A model generated the notes under the pieces. That model was not told where the DNA came from. It saw only the letters and a list, made by a program, of their open reading frames with translations, and made no database searches. Shown here in pieces: positions 1-10,270 of a DNA stretch of 35,071 bases. Made by a program: the position numbers and the translations under genes. Within the stretch, counting starts at the first letter, position 1; each line of letters starts with the position of its first letter. Origin of the DNA: Ignavibacteriales bacterium (lineage in GTDB: Bacteria > Bacteroidota > Ignavibacteria > Ignavibacteriales > Ignavibacteriaceae). Location: positions 1 to 35,071 of the forward strand of contig JADJMD010000007.1 in the NCBI GenBank assembly GCA_016709765.1. The letters run 5' to 3'.

Positions 1-1741
1 ATTCATCCCGAAACTGCAAAGAATTCTTTTTAGAAATTTTACAATCGTGGGTTACTTGTTGAAAAAATCTTTGCAATTTTATAGCAAATAAAAATAAATA
101 TGTTTTTGCCTGATCGATATATAGAAGGTATTTGTCCTAAATGCGGTTATGATCAGGCAAGAAGTGATGAATGCAAAATTGCGGTTCACTTTATGACCCT
201 TCAGAGGTGTTGAAACCGACAAGCAAAGTTTCCGGAACAGCACCAAGTTTAAAAGAAACATCTCATTATACTTCCCATTGGGTAAAAGATATCAACCAAG
301 CTTAGAAAAGTATGTTGCTGAAATGAATGACCTTTTTGGATGGAAGCCTAATGTGTTGCAATGTGGCAGAAGCTGGTTTAAAGACGGGCTTAATGACCGT
401 GCTATAACACGTGATCTAGATTGGGGAATCAAAGGTTCCTGTCGAGAGTGCTGCAGGAAAAGTACTTTTATGTTTGGTTCGAAGCTGTTCTTGGGTATAT
501 TTCTTCGACTAAAGAATTGCTCTAGTTAAGAAATTACCAAATTTGTGGAGAAAGTATTATTGGCAAAATCCAACTACAAAATATGTTGCATTTATTGGTA
601 AAGACAATATAGTATTTCATACAATAATTTTCCCGGCAATTTTAATGGCGTGGAATGAAGGAGGAAATGAGCAATACTGTTTACCGCAAAATGTTCCTGC
701 AAATGAATATTTGAATTTTTGAAAGGAAGAAATTTTCCAAGAGCAGAAATTGGGGGAATTGATGTTGACGAATTTTAAATTTGTTTGCTCCTGATTTATT
801 ACGTTATACACTTACTGCCAATCTACGAAACCCGTGACCACGGTTTTTTATTGGAAAGAATTTCAGTTAAGAAATAACAGTGAGCTTGCAGATATTCTTG
901 GAAACTTTATAAGCCATACACATTTACTTTTGTGTTCAAACATTTTGATGGTAAAGTTCCCGCTCTTGGAAAACTTGAGAATATTGACGAAAATATGATT
1001 AAAGAAATTTCAGAGTATCCTGCACAAGTTGCTGATCTGTTCGAGAAGTATAAAATTCGTGATGGAGTAAATGAAATTATGAATCTTGCACGTGACGGCA
1101 ATAAATATTTTAATGATAAGGATGGCCCTGGAAAACTGTAAAGTCAGATAAAGAGAAATGCGGTACAACTTTCCAATATTGTGTGGAGACTATTTATACG
1201 TTATCGGAATTATTCTCTCCCATTCTTCCTCCAACAGAAAAATTGTTTGTTATATTAAATACACAGCCCGTTATTGGAAAGACTGCGTTAAACCTCAATT
1301 AAAGAAGGACATAATTGGAATCAAGCGGAAATTTATTTCCTAAAATGGAAGATGAAAAGATAGAAAGCGCAGATCAATAATCTTCCAAAATCAGAACCTG
1401 AAAAAGAAATTGATCCTAATTACTTACCCGATAATTTTATGAAAGTACAACTTCGTACTGCAGAAGTGATTGAAGCAGAAAAAGTTGCGAAGAGCGAGGA
1501 AGTTAATAAAGCTTAAAGTTAAACTTGATAATGAAGAACGACTGGTTATTGCAGGGATTGCTAAGTTACCAACCGGAAAATTTGATTGGTAAAAAGTATT
1601 AATTATAGCTAAATTTACAACACGCAAAACTAATGGGGCTGGAATCCAGGGTAGATGATTTTGGGCTGTTGAATCTAAGGACGGATCTTTAGAAGTTCTG
1701 AATGTCCCTGAATCAGTAAAAATGGAACTAGAGTTAAATAA
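1..1741 (+). CDS. metG: Methionyl-tRNA synthetase, 5'-truncated and multiply frameshifted
   Basis: This enzyme charges tRNA-Met with methionine in the cytoplasm. Pieces in all three forward frames join into one MetRS. In order they are the end of the first catalytic half with FLPDRYIEG; a Cys-rich zinc knuckle (CPKCG, then CKNCG after restoring one A near 175); the WFEAVLGYISSTKE block near 475-515; FIGKDNIVFHT near 593-622; the KMSKS-type signature read as KFSKSRN near 738-758; the anticodon-binding helices; and a C-terminal OB-fold tRNA-binding domain (FMKVQLRTAEVIEAEKV, near 1438-1490) that ends at TAA 1739-1741. At least a dozen one-base indels of both signs break it. MetRS is essential, so sequencing error is more likely than decay. 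The 5' end lies outside the window. Confidence 0.93.
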
Positions 1742-1754
1742 TTATAGGAAGAAG

Positions 1755-3748
1755 ATGAAAAAAGTTATTCTTGCTTTTTGTGTTTTTAGGATTGATTACT
1801 GTATTTTGACAAAGTCCACTTGAAAAAATTTCACCAAGTTGCAATTAAAATGGATGCCGATTGCAATCAGGTAAAAATTTAGTTTGGAGTTATTTTGCTG
1901 ATAAAGGTAATCTTGGGACATTTTACTAATCCAGAAAATGTGGTTAGCCAAAAATCTTTGGACAGAAGAGCAAAATATTTAGCAATGATAATTTAATTGA
2001 TTTTACTGATCTTCCTGTAAATCAAAATTATATTAATACATTAACGCAGATTGGATTTGAATTAAAACAAAAATCTAAATGGTTTAATGCTGTAAAGCGG
2101 CTATACAACTGAAAATCAAATAAACCAGATAACTATAAATTAGTTTGTCAATAAAATAGATGTTGAGGAACATTCATAAAAAGAAATGATGATGTTGAAT
2201 TTAACCAAACTCAAACGCAAACGATAATCCTACTCAGATTGAAGGACGCACTCACTTAATTATGGTAGTTCTTTCACACAATTAAATCAAATCAATGTTC
2301 CCGCCGTACACGATTCCGGTTATAACGGGGCAGGTGTAACAATTGTGTTTTAGATGCTGGGTTTGATAATCTGCCGCACGAAGCATTTTCCTCTATGAAT
2401 ATTATTGCAACATGTGATTTTGTTAACCACGATCCAAACGTAGCAAATCAAGGTGATATGGGTGAAGGATCTCACGGAACTGCAACTTTATCTATTATAG
2501 GTGGATTTAAAGAAGGACAATTAGTTGGTCCGGCCTACGCTTCAAATTTTATATTGGCTAAAACAGAAAACACCGATAGTGAAACCCCTGTTGAAGAAGA
2601 TAATTGGATTGCCGGACTTGAATGGGCAGATAGTATTGGTGTTGATGTAACTTCTACATCTCTAAGCTATTTAGATTATGATTCACCTTTTACAAGTTAT
2701 ACTTGGCAAGACATGGATGGTAATACCGCACTTATTACAATTGCTGCAGATCTTGCAGCCGGAAAGGGAATTGTAGTTGTAAATGCAGCAAGTAATAATG
2801 GTTTGAACACATCGCATAATACGTTAGGTGCGCCTGCTGATGGTGATAGTGTTTTCACAATCGGCGCAGTTACTTCTAGTGGAACGCGTTCATCTTTTAG
2901 TTCAGTTGGGCCTACCTTTGATGGCCGATTTAAACCTGATTTAATGGCAATGGGTTCAAATGTTTATCATGCAAGCTCATTTGGAAATTCTTACTCTGCT
3001 GGAAGTGGAACTTCGTTTAGTTGTCCTTTAGCTGCAGGCGTTTGTGCGCTTATCATACAAAAAATCCGTCTCTTACTCCTATGGAAGTATTGCAGTTATT
3101 AAGATCTACTGCAACACAGAGTAGTAGTCCGGATAATTTGTACGGATGGGGAATTATAAATGCACTTAGCGCTATTAATTTAGTTGTTGTCCCAGTTGAA
3201 CTAACAATGTTTAGTGGAGTTTTTGAAGATGGTAAAGTTAATCTACAATGGATTACAGCAACAGAGTTAAATAATTTTGGATTTGAAATAGAAAGAAGAG
3301 ATGATTATTCTGTTTATGAAAAAATTGGTTTTGTTAACGGAAACGGGACAAGCACAAACAGAGTTACGTATAACTTTCTTGATCAAAATTTATCATCAAA
3401 TAGATATTATTATAGATTAAAACAATTAGATTTTGATGGAAGTTTTGAATATTCATCAGAAGTTGCAGTTGACATTATAACGCTAAACGATTTTAAGCTA
3501 TTTCAAAATTATCCAAATCCATTTAATCCAACCACGAATATTAAATATTTTGTACCATCTCAGGGCAATTAAAAATGGGTTTGTTTGATATTTTAGGAAA
3601 TGAAGTTAAAACGCTAGTTAATGAAGATGTGCAAGCGGGATCGTATGAAATAAGCGTTGACGGCAGTAACTTAGCAAGTGGAACTTATTTTGTTAAGATG
3701 ATTTCTCAAAGCAATCAACAAACAATTAAAATAAGTCTAATTAAGTAA
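1755..3748 (+). CDS. Subtilisin-like (S8) serine protease with T9SS C-terminal sorting domain, frameshifted
   Basis: This is a predicted secreted endopeptidase. The start (ATG 1755, MKKVILAFCVF) begins a signal peptide; the prodomain region to about 2280 is scattered over frames. The peptidase S8 triad is visible: Asp in VLDAGFD (codon 2353), His in GSHGTATLS (codon 2473) and Ser in SGTSFSCPLAAG (codon 3013), with an oxyanion Asn candidate in AASNNG. After the catalytic domain comes a beta-rich module (VPVELTMFSG..., about 3190-3480) that recurs in the 29,898 gene. A type IX sorting domain follows, with QNYPNPFNPTTNIKY, FDILGNEVKTLVNE and a final ISLIK, ending at 3748. Frameshifts near 2346, 3055 and 3570 are single-base losses. 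The protein is presumably exported through the Sec system and then across the outer membrane by T9SS. The family call is firm; the substrate is unknown. Confidence 0.9.
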
Positions 3749-3756
3749 TTTTTAAG

Positions 3757-3785
3757 CTGATTCTTTAGAAAAGCTAAAGAATCAG
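3757..3785 (+). terminator. Perfect 12-bp hairpin after the protease gene
   Basis: CTGATTCTTTAG (3757-3768) and CTAAAGAATCAG (3774-3785) are exact reverse complements around a 5-nt loop. The hairpin starts nine bases after the protease stop codon. There is no clear T-run on its 3' side, so it may be a weak or factor-assisted terminator, or an mRNA 3'-end stabiliser. Confidence 0.5.
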
Positions 3786-3815
3786 TATTAATTGCCTTGA
3801 TTTTCAATCCCTCAA

Positions 3816-3840
3816 TTGATAAAATTTAAAGTTAAATTTG
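3816..3840 (+). promoter_or_regulatory. Candidate promoter of the parvulin/SurA operon
   Basis: TAAATTTG at 3833-3840 matches the Bacteroidetes -7 element TAnnTTTG. It lies 23 bases before the ATG at 3864, after the hairpin that follows the protease gene. A TTG at 3816-3818 lies upstream, but the 14-nt spacer is shorter than the usual 19-20, so only the -7 element is well supported. Confidence 0.35.
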
Positions 3841-3863
3841 TATAAATATTTCAGGAGACAATA

Positions 3864-5838
3864 ATGTACTTTAGGTTATCCATTTTACTCGTTGCCTTAA
3901 TAACAATTCTATTTGCCTCTATGTTCACCGGAGCATTCTAAGATCGTAGTTGCACAGTATGATGATGCAAAATAACGATGGATGAATTTGAAAAAGCATA
4001 CTCAAAAAATGTTGGTGGATTAGAAGTTGCCCAGAAAGATAGTTTTGAAAACTATAAAAATTTTGCAGACCTCTACACTAATTTCAAAATAAAATTGGAA
4101 GACGCAAAATCCCGCGGCTTTCAAAATGACCCAGAGCTTAATAATGAATTAATAGATTACAAAAAGAAAGTTGGATCATCTTATTTACTTGAGAAATATC
4201 TTGTAGAACCTAACATTAAAGATTGGTATGAAAAAGGAAGACTGAAATTCGTGCAAGCCATCTTATGATTAGAGTTGATTCCACTGGAGAAGAAGCGGCA
4301 AATAAATATACTCAATCTTTGCTGGATAGTATTAAAAAGGTGCGAAGTTTGAAGACATGGTTTTACAATTTTCACAAGATCAATTTTCTAAACCTAAAGA
4401 AGGCGATATATTTTATTTTACAGCAGGTCAGCTTCCATTTGAGTTTGAAGATGCCGCTTACAAAACTGAAAAAGGAAAAGTTTATCCTGAAGTTGTAAAA
4501 ACTAAATTTGGATATCATATAATTAAAGTAACAGATAGGAAACCAAGAGTTCCTAAAATACAAGCCAGTCATATTTTAATTAGTTACATAGATCCTGCAG
4601 GCGAAGTTGATACTGCAGCTGCATATCTTACAATGGATAGCGTTTTAACTGAATTAAAAGCAGGTAAAGATTTTGCTGATGTTGCAATGAAATATTCTGA
4701 TGATTCCGGTACAAAGAAAAAGGCGGAGATTTAGGATTCTTTGAAAGAAGAATGATGGTTCAGGAGTTTGATGAAGCTGCTTTCAATTTAGCGGTGGGAG
4801 AGGTTTCCGAAAGTTGTTAAAACTAATTTTGGCCTTCATGTAATAAAAGTAACCGGTAAAGAAGAATATCCATCTTATGAAGATGAAAGAGAAAATCTTA
4901 AAAATTTATTAAAACGTTCACGTTATCCAGAATTGTATGCAGACCTAATTAACAGTTATAAAAAAGAATTTAATTATAATGTAAATGAAACTGTAATCCA
5001 GCAAATAATTGGATACAATGATTCAACAGTTATCGGTGGCGAAATGAAAGGCTTAGATGAAATTGGCAGCAAACCAATATTTAGCTTTAATAACTACACA
5101 GAAACCGTGAGTGATTTTTATTCAAAACTAAAATCTGAAACTGAATTTAGTGGTAAAAGATTTTCTGAAGATGTAATTAAAAAAGGTATTACTAAATATT
5201 CTGAACAGGCATTGCTTGAACAAAAAGCACTGGTACTTGATAAAACCGATCCTCAATTTGCTGATCTGATGAAAGATTACCAAAATGGAATATTTATCTT
5301 CAAATTGCAGGAAGAAGAAGTATGGAATAAAGTAAGTGTAGATAGTATTAAGTTATATGATTACTATCAAAAGAATATAGAAAAATATTCCTGGCCGGAT
5401 AGAGTTGGCTATACTGAAATCTATGCAAGAAAAGATTCTGTTATTAAACATTATTATAGCTTGCTAAAAGATGGAGAAAATTTTGATTCGTTAGCTGCAA
5501 AAACTGAAAGATCACAAGTAAAGGATAAAAGCGGCAAATATGATTTGCAGGTTATTGGTTCCAGTGAGTTTTCTAAAATCGTAAATAACTTAAATAAGAT
5601 TGGTGATTACACTGAACCAATTGCTAATCCGGGTGGTTTCTCAATCTTAAGATTAGATGTTAAAGATTCTGCAAGATTAAAAACATTTGAAGAAGCTAAA
5701 CCTGAAGTTTCTGGTGGATTCCAAGAGTATGAAAGTAAACGACTTGAAAATGAATATATCGATTCCTTAAAGAAAAAGTATTTGCCCGTTATTAATTATG
5801 ATGAATTGCGAAAAGCATTTAAACAAAACAGTAATTAA
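3864..5838 (+). CDS. Double-parvulin peptidyl-prolyl isomerase, periplasmic lipoprotein, frameshifted
   Basis: This is a predicted envelope chaperone that isomerises proline bonds in outer-membrane protein clients. An SD-like AGGAGA (3853-3858) precedes ATG 3864. The signal peptide MYFRLSILLVALITILFAS runs into a lipobox Cys (FASCSPEHS) after removing one extra A near 3930. A SurA-type N-terminal helical region follows. There are two parvulin domains: the first runs from about RASHLMIRVD (4250) to FGYHIIKVTD (4531), the second from IQASHILISY (4558) to FGLHVIKVTG (4856). The C-terminal half (4933-5838) is long, Lys/Glu-rich and less conserved; it ends in a degenerate third repeat-like region (FSKIVNNLNKIGDYTEPIANPGG). 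It is the first gene of an operon whose next two members are related. Indels occur near 3930, 3975, 4238, 4342, 4725 and 4810. The exact family (PpiD, PrsA or SurA) is not resolved. Confidence 0.85.
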
Positions 5839-6627
5839 AATAATTTTTCTTTTTGGAGTGCTTGCAATTACAGCGTGTTCTAAAGAACAAAAGAAAGACG
5901 ATTTTATAGCTCGCGTTAATGAATCTTATCTGACCAGGGAAGAATTTGATTCCCTGGCAGATACTTCTAATCTAAATTCTGCACAAAAGAACAACTGATT
6001 AATAATTGGATATACCAGGAAATTTTATTCCAAAAGCTGCTGATGAAGGAATTACAAAGCAGGAAGATTATTTGAATATCCTAAAAAATCTTCTTCTGAA
6101 TTAGCTGCAGCAATGCTGATTAGTAAATTCGAATCCTCGGAAGATATAGATTACTCAGATAATGAACTGCTTGAATATTATGAATCTAACAAGGGTTATT
6201 TCAGGTTAAATTCGGATTCATATCAATTGAATAAAGTCTCGTTCAGCAATGAAGATAACGCAATAAAATTTAGAAATTATGCTTTAGATAGTGATTGGAA
6301 AAAGGCTGTAAGTGTTTTTGTAAGTGATTCATCGCTTGTTAAAAATATTGAATCCGAGTTTGTTGAAGAAAATAATATCTATCCTGTCCAACTATCCAGA
6401 ATAATAAATGATTTTTACCCTGAAGAAATTAGTATTGTAATTACAGAAAAACCTGGATATTATTCCATAGTACAATTCCTAAGTAAATACGGCAAACAAT
6501 CGACACCGCCATTAGAGATAATTAAATCAAAAGTTGCGAAAAGATTTATTGCTGAGAAAAGAAAATTCTTGTTGAAGAATATCTTAAAACTCTTTATTCC
6601 CAAAATGAAATTGAGATAAAAAAATGA
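5798..6627 (+). CDS. SurA-like lipoprotein with degenerate parvulin region
   Basis: The start at ATG 5798 (ATG 5801 is an alternative) overlaps the end of the upstream isomerase gene by 41 bases. The signal peptide is followed by a lipobox VLAITACSKEQ, so the product is probably lipid-anchored. A SurA-N-like helical segment follows (FIARVNESYLTREEFDSLAD). The C-terminal half aligns in outline with a parvulin domain (YQLNKVSFSNEDNAIKFRNY through GYYSIVQFLSKYGKQ), but the GF-H-I-I motif and other catalytic signatures are absent. This suggests a chaperone-only paralogue. Single-base losses near 5996, 6087 and 6572 split it. Restoring them gives about 275 residues ending NEIEIKK, with the stop TGA at 6625-6627 overlapping the next ATG as ATGA. 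That overlap supports translational coupling within the operon. Confidence 0.75.
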
Positions 6628-7894
6628 AAATAAAAATTGCAATTCTTGTTCTATTCATGTCCGTTGGATTATTTGCGCAACAAGCGCTTGATAAAATTGT
6701 TGCGGTTGTAGATAACGAAATTATTCTTCAAAGTGAACTTGATTTTCAAGTAGGAATTTTTGCTTCACAAAGACAAATTGATCCCAGTACTCCCGGATTA
6801 AAAGAGCAATTGCTTAATACTATGATTGAGGAAAAACTTATTTACGCTCAAGCTGATCTTGATTCTATCACAATAACTGAAGATGAAATTAATCAACGAA
6901 TTGATTACCAAATAAATTCTTTTGTTCAGCAATATGGCTCAATCGCCAACATAGAAAAAATTTATGGGATGAGCATCGATAGAATAAAAAGAGAATTGCG
7001 TGATGAGGTTAGAAAAAGTTTGATGTCTCAAAGACTACAGGAAAAAACTTTGGAAGAGTACAAGCAAGTAGAAGAGAAGTTGAAGAGTTTTTTGATGTCT
7101 ATAAAGACAGCATAGGCATTATTCCAGAAAAATTAACTATTTATCATATTTTTCAAAATCCTAAAGCAAGTGCAAAGCTAAAGCAAAAATTTTATGATAA
7201 AGCAGTATCACTATTAGATTCTATTAAAGCAGGTGCAGATTTTTCTGAACTTGCAAAAAATTATTCTGATGATCCCGGAAGTGCTGCACAAGGCGGAGAT
7301 CTTGGTTTTGTAAAGAAAGGTGTTTTCTATCCCGAATTTGAAGAAGCAGCATTTAAATTAAATATAAACGAAATTTCTACGGTTATTGAATCACCAGTTG
7401 GATTTCATATCATACAGCTTATGGAAAAACGCGGCGAGTCCATTCATACAAGGCATATTCTTGTAAAGATAAAAGCTGATGAAGATGCTGATCTTCAAAC
7501 GATAGATTTTCTTTCTGAAGTCCGTGATAGTATTCAAAAAGGATTGGGCACTTTTCAAGAGTATGCAAAAAAATACAGCGAGGATAAAGATAGTTCGCCT
7601 TTCGGTGGTGAGTTAGGCGATTTTTATATAAGCCAGTTGGATAAAGCATTGTTGGATGCTGTTGGCAAATTAAAACAGGGTGAGATTGGATTTCCAAGAC
7701 GTTTGGAATATGCACCCGGTACTTATGGTTATCATGTAGTTTGGTTAAAGGCAAGAGTTCCGCAGCATAAAGCAAGCTTAACAGATGATTACGCGGAAGT
7801 GAAAAAGCTTGCTGATGAAAATAAAAAACAAATAGAATACACCAAGTGGATTGAAACAATTAAAAGTAAAATTTATTGGGAAGTTAGAATTTAA
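6624..7894 (+). CDS. surA: Periplasmic chaperone SurA (peptidyl-prolyl isomerase), one frameshift
   Basis: This chaperone escorts unfolded outer-membrane beta-barrel proteins through the periplasm. MKIKIAILVLFMSVGLFA is a cleavable signal peptide with no lipobox. The mature start (QQALDKIVAVVDNEIILQSE) is the hallmark SurA N-terminus. A SurA-N helical domain runs to about 7060. Two parvulin domains follow: KLTIYHIFQNPKASAK to GFHIIQLMEK (7130-7425), and HTRHILVKIKADEDADL to YGYHVVWLKARVP (7440-7760). A C-terminal helix (YTKWIETIKSKIYWEVRI) closes the protein. One indel near 7070, in an AGAAGAGAAG stretch, splits it; both halves otherwise read cleanly. It is the third gene of the operon and overlaps the previous gene by four bases. 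Confidence 0.92.
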
Positions 7895-7909
7895 AAGACA
7901 GGATTTTAA

Positions 7910-8908
7910 GTGAGCGAAACAGGTCCAGGCAGCAATGATGTTCAATTAGTAGAACAATTAAATAAAAAAGTACTGCAAATAAAATCTGAAATTGCCAAAG
8001 TTATTGTTGGGCAAGATGAGATTATTAATCAACTTATTATTTCGTTGTTATCGCGCGGTCATTGCTTATTAGTTGGTGTGCCGGGTCTTGCAAAAACTCT
8101 CTTGATCAAAACGCTTGCAGAAGTCATGGATTTGAAGTTTAGCCGTATCCAGTTTACTCCAGATCTTATGCCTAGTGATATAACGGGAACAGAAATTCTA
8201 GAAGAAGATCTTGCGACAAAGAGAAGAAATTTTAGATTTATTTCTGGACCAATCTTTGCTAACATAATTCTTGCTGATGAAATAAATAGAACACCACCTA
8301 AAACTCAAGCTGCTTTGTTGGAAGCAATGCAAGAGCATAAAGTAACTGCCGCAGGTCATACATATCAATTACCCGAACCATTTTTTGTTCTTGCAACTCA
8401 AAATCCAATTGAACAAGAGGGAACATATCCGTTACCTGAGGCACAACTTGATAGATTTATGTTCAATCTTTGGTTGGATTATCCTTCTGTAGAAGAGGAA
8501 TTAAAGATAGTACAAACAACAACGAGTGAATATAAAGCAAGTTTAAACAAAGTTGTTTCTGCAGATGAACTAATAATTTTTCAAGATCTTGTTAGAAAAG
8601 TTCCCGTTGCACAAAATGTAATTGAATTTGCTGTTAAAGTTTCTAATATGACGAGACCAACGAATGGCACCTCTCCAAAATATGTTAAGGATTGGGTAAT
8701 CTGGGGTGCTGGCCCAAGAGCTTCTCAGTATTTAGTTATGGCTGCAAAAACTCGAGCAATTATTCAAGGCAGATTTACTCCTAATATAGATGATGTAAAA
8801 GCATCAATGCTTCCTGTACTAAGACACAGAATAATTACAAATTTTAGTGCTGAGGCTGAAGGAATAGCTTCTGTTGATGTGATAAAAAGAGTTGAAGCTG
8901 AGGCGTAA
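7910..8908 (+). CDS. MoxR-family AAA+ ATPase
   Basis: This is a cytoplasmic AAA+ ATPase of the MoxR clade, thought to act as a chaperone-like factor in assembly or activation of partner proteins. It has 332 residues and is intact. Walker A is GVPGLAKT (residues 56-63), Walker B is LADEINR (121-127), and a PPKTQAALLEAMQEHKV segment follows. The sensor-type stretch FVLATQNPIEQEGTYPLPEA and a C-terminal lid domain are present. The start is GTG 7910, with AGGA about eight bases upstream and only 15 bases after surA, so it is probably the last gene of that operon. The usual MoxR partners (DUF58 and VWA-domain proteins) are not next to it. The facing gene ends 11 bases downstream. Confidence 0.93.
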   Translation: MSETGPGSNDVQLVEQLNKKVLQIKSEIAKVIVGQDEIINQLIISLLSRGHCLLVGVPGLAKTLLIKTLAEVMDLKFSRIQFTPDLMPSDITGTEILEEDLATKRRNFRFISGPIFANIILADEINRTPPKTQAALLEAMQEHKVTAAGHTYQLPEPFFVLATQNPIEQEGTYPLPEAQLDRFMFNLWLDYPSVEEELKIVQTTTSEYKASLNKVVSADELIIFQDLVRKVPVAQNVIEFAVKVSNMTRPTNGTSPKYVKDWVIWGAGPRASQYLVMAAKTRAIIQGRFTPNIDDVKASMLPVLRHRIITNFSAEAEGIASVDVIKRVEAEA

Positions 8909-8919
8909 TATAAACTTAT

Positions 8920-9968
8920 CTACAATCTAGCAATCGAATAATTTTTATACGCAAAATATATCTCTGTAGCCGCTGTTTTTATAACTGTTGTTGTAGGAAC
9001 TGCCAATAACATTCCAATTAATCCAAACAACTCACCACCGATTATAATAAGTAGTATAATTATAATTGGATGCATGTCCACGCTTTTTGAAAAAACATAA
9101 GGCTGAACTATACCATTATCTAATGTATAGGTTAAAGCAACAATCATCATAATTAATGGCACTTGGGATAAATCACCAGTTTGCATTATTGAGAGTACAA
9201 TTGCGGGTACACCGCCGATTATCGGTCCTAGATATGGAATTAAATGACCGATGCCAGCAATTGCACCAAGAGGAAGTGCGTTTGGTAATCCTATAAAATA
9301 AAATCCAAAACCTATTGCTGTACCAACAAACATTGCATCAAAAATCCAGCCTCTAACAAACCTGCCAAGTTGCAGACTGATTCTTTTCAATATCCAATAA
9401 GACATTTCAAAATATTTATTTGGAAGAATATGAATTAATGATTTATGAATTACAGCACTGTCTTTAAGCAGATAAAATGTGATGAACGGGACGATGACTA
9501 AAAAAGCAGCAATTGAAACGATTCCGCTAACATATTGTGTGATGTGGTTTATTGCATCATTAAATGATGTTGATAAAATCTCTTGAACTTTATTAGAAAG
9601 TTCGCCTTTGTTAAAAAGGGAAAAACACCCAATATCTTTTTTTTCAAGATCATTTAGTTCTTCGTTTAAAGAAAAATCTTTTAGTGATGCTAATACTTGA
9701 TCCATCTGATAAAAAACTTTGGTATAACAAACGAAAGACCGAAGTACAGTAAAAATCCCACGACAGTAAAAACGATTAAAGTAGAAATGGTTCGAGTAAA
9801 TCCTTGTCCTTCAAGCAGTCTAACAAATGGAGCAAAAATAAAACCAAGAAGAACTGAAATTGCAATCAATACTAAAACATTAATAAGTATAAATGATAAG
9901 TAAAAAAGTGAGACAACACCCAAAGCAAAAGAGATAAACCAGAAATATTTATTATTAAATAATTCCAT
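8920..9968 (-). CDS. AI-2E family (PerM/YdiK-type) membrane transporter, one frameshift
   Basis: This is a polytopic inner-membrane protein of the AI-2 exporter/PerM family (about 350 residues), whose substrate varies between members. The N-terminal third (9690-9968) has three hydrophobic helices and the FAPFVRLLEGQGF segment. The C-terminal two thirds hold the soluble loop and the conserved membrane block with PLGAIAGIGHLIPYLGPIIG, DNGIVQPYVFSKSVDMHP and GELFGLIGMLLAVP, which are diagnostic. The two parts are separated by loss of one T in a T-run near 9715 (restored reading: IPKFFYQMDQVLASL). It starts seven bases after the Nfu gene on the same strand and is likely co-transcribed with nfu and mrp. 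The ligand cannot be told from sequence. Confidence 0.88.
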
Positions 9969-9975
9969 ATTCTAA

Positions 9976-10200
9976 TTAACTAACAGCTTCTATTCTTCTT
10001 ACTGATGGTACTTCTTTCATAATTGCCCTTTCAATTCCTGCTCTTAATGTCATAATTGATAATGGACAGATCTCACAGGAACCTGTTAATCTTACTTTTA
10101 CAATCCCATCATTTGTAACTTCAACTAACTCAACATCTCCATTATCTGCCTGTAAATAGGGCCTAATGTTGTTTAGTGCTTTTTGTATTTCGTTTTCCAT
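9976..10200 (-). CDS. NifU-like (Nfu) iron-sulfur cluster scaffold domain protein
   Basis: This 74-residue protein is only the NifU C-terminal (Nfu) domain. Members bind a [4Fe-4S] cluster at a subunit interface and pass it to target apo-proteins. The key motif is C42-E-I-C45 in LTGSCEICPLSIMTLRAGIE, and the N-terminal YLQADNGDVELVEV is typical. It lies 70 bases downstream of mrp, whose product is an Fe-S carrier ATPase, so the pair is functionally coherent. No good Shine-Dalgarno is visible before the ATG. The product is intact. Confidence 0.93.
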   Translation of the reverse strand: MENEIQKALNNIRPYLQADNGDVELVEVTNDGIVKVRLTGSCEICPLSIMTLRAGIERAIMKEVPSVRRIEAVS

Positions 10201-10270
10201 CTAAGGTATTCATTTTAAATCTTGACTAATTTTACTACAAATATCGTTTTAAATAATACTTAAAACAAAA

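Noticed and set aside
1..1741. metG as a true pseudogene
   Set aside because: All MetRS motifs, including the KMSKS-like site and the C-terminal OB fold, survive; only single-base indels interrupt it and the gene is essential.
7419..7859. 146-codon open frame antisense to surA
   Set aside because: It lies exactly opposite well-conserved parvulin-domain codons and has no recognisable domain; it is a shadow frame.
6624..7894. Programmed ribosomal frameshift in surA near 7070
   Set aside because: There is no slippery heptamer or downstream pseudoknot pattern, and similar indels affect most neighbouring genes.
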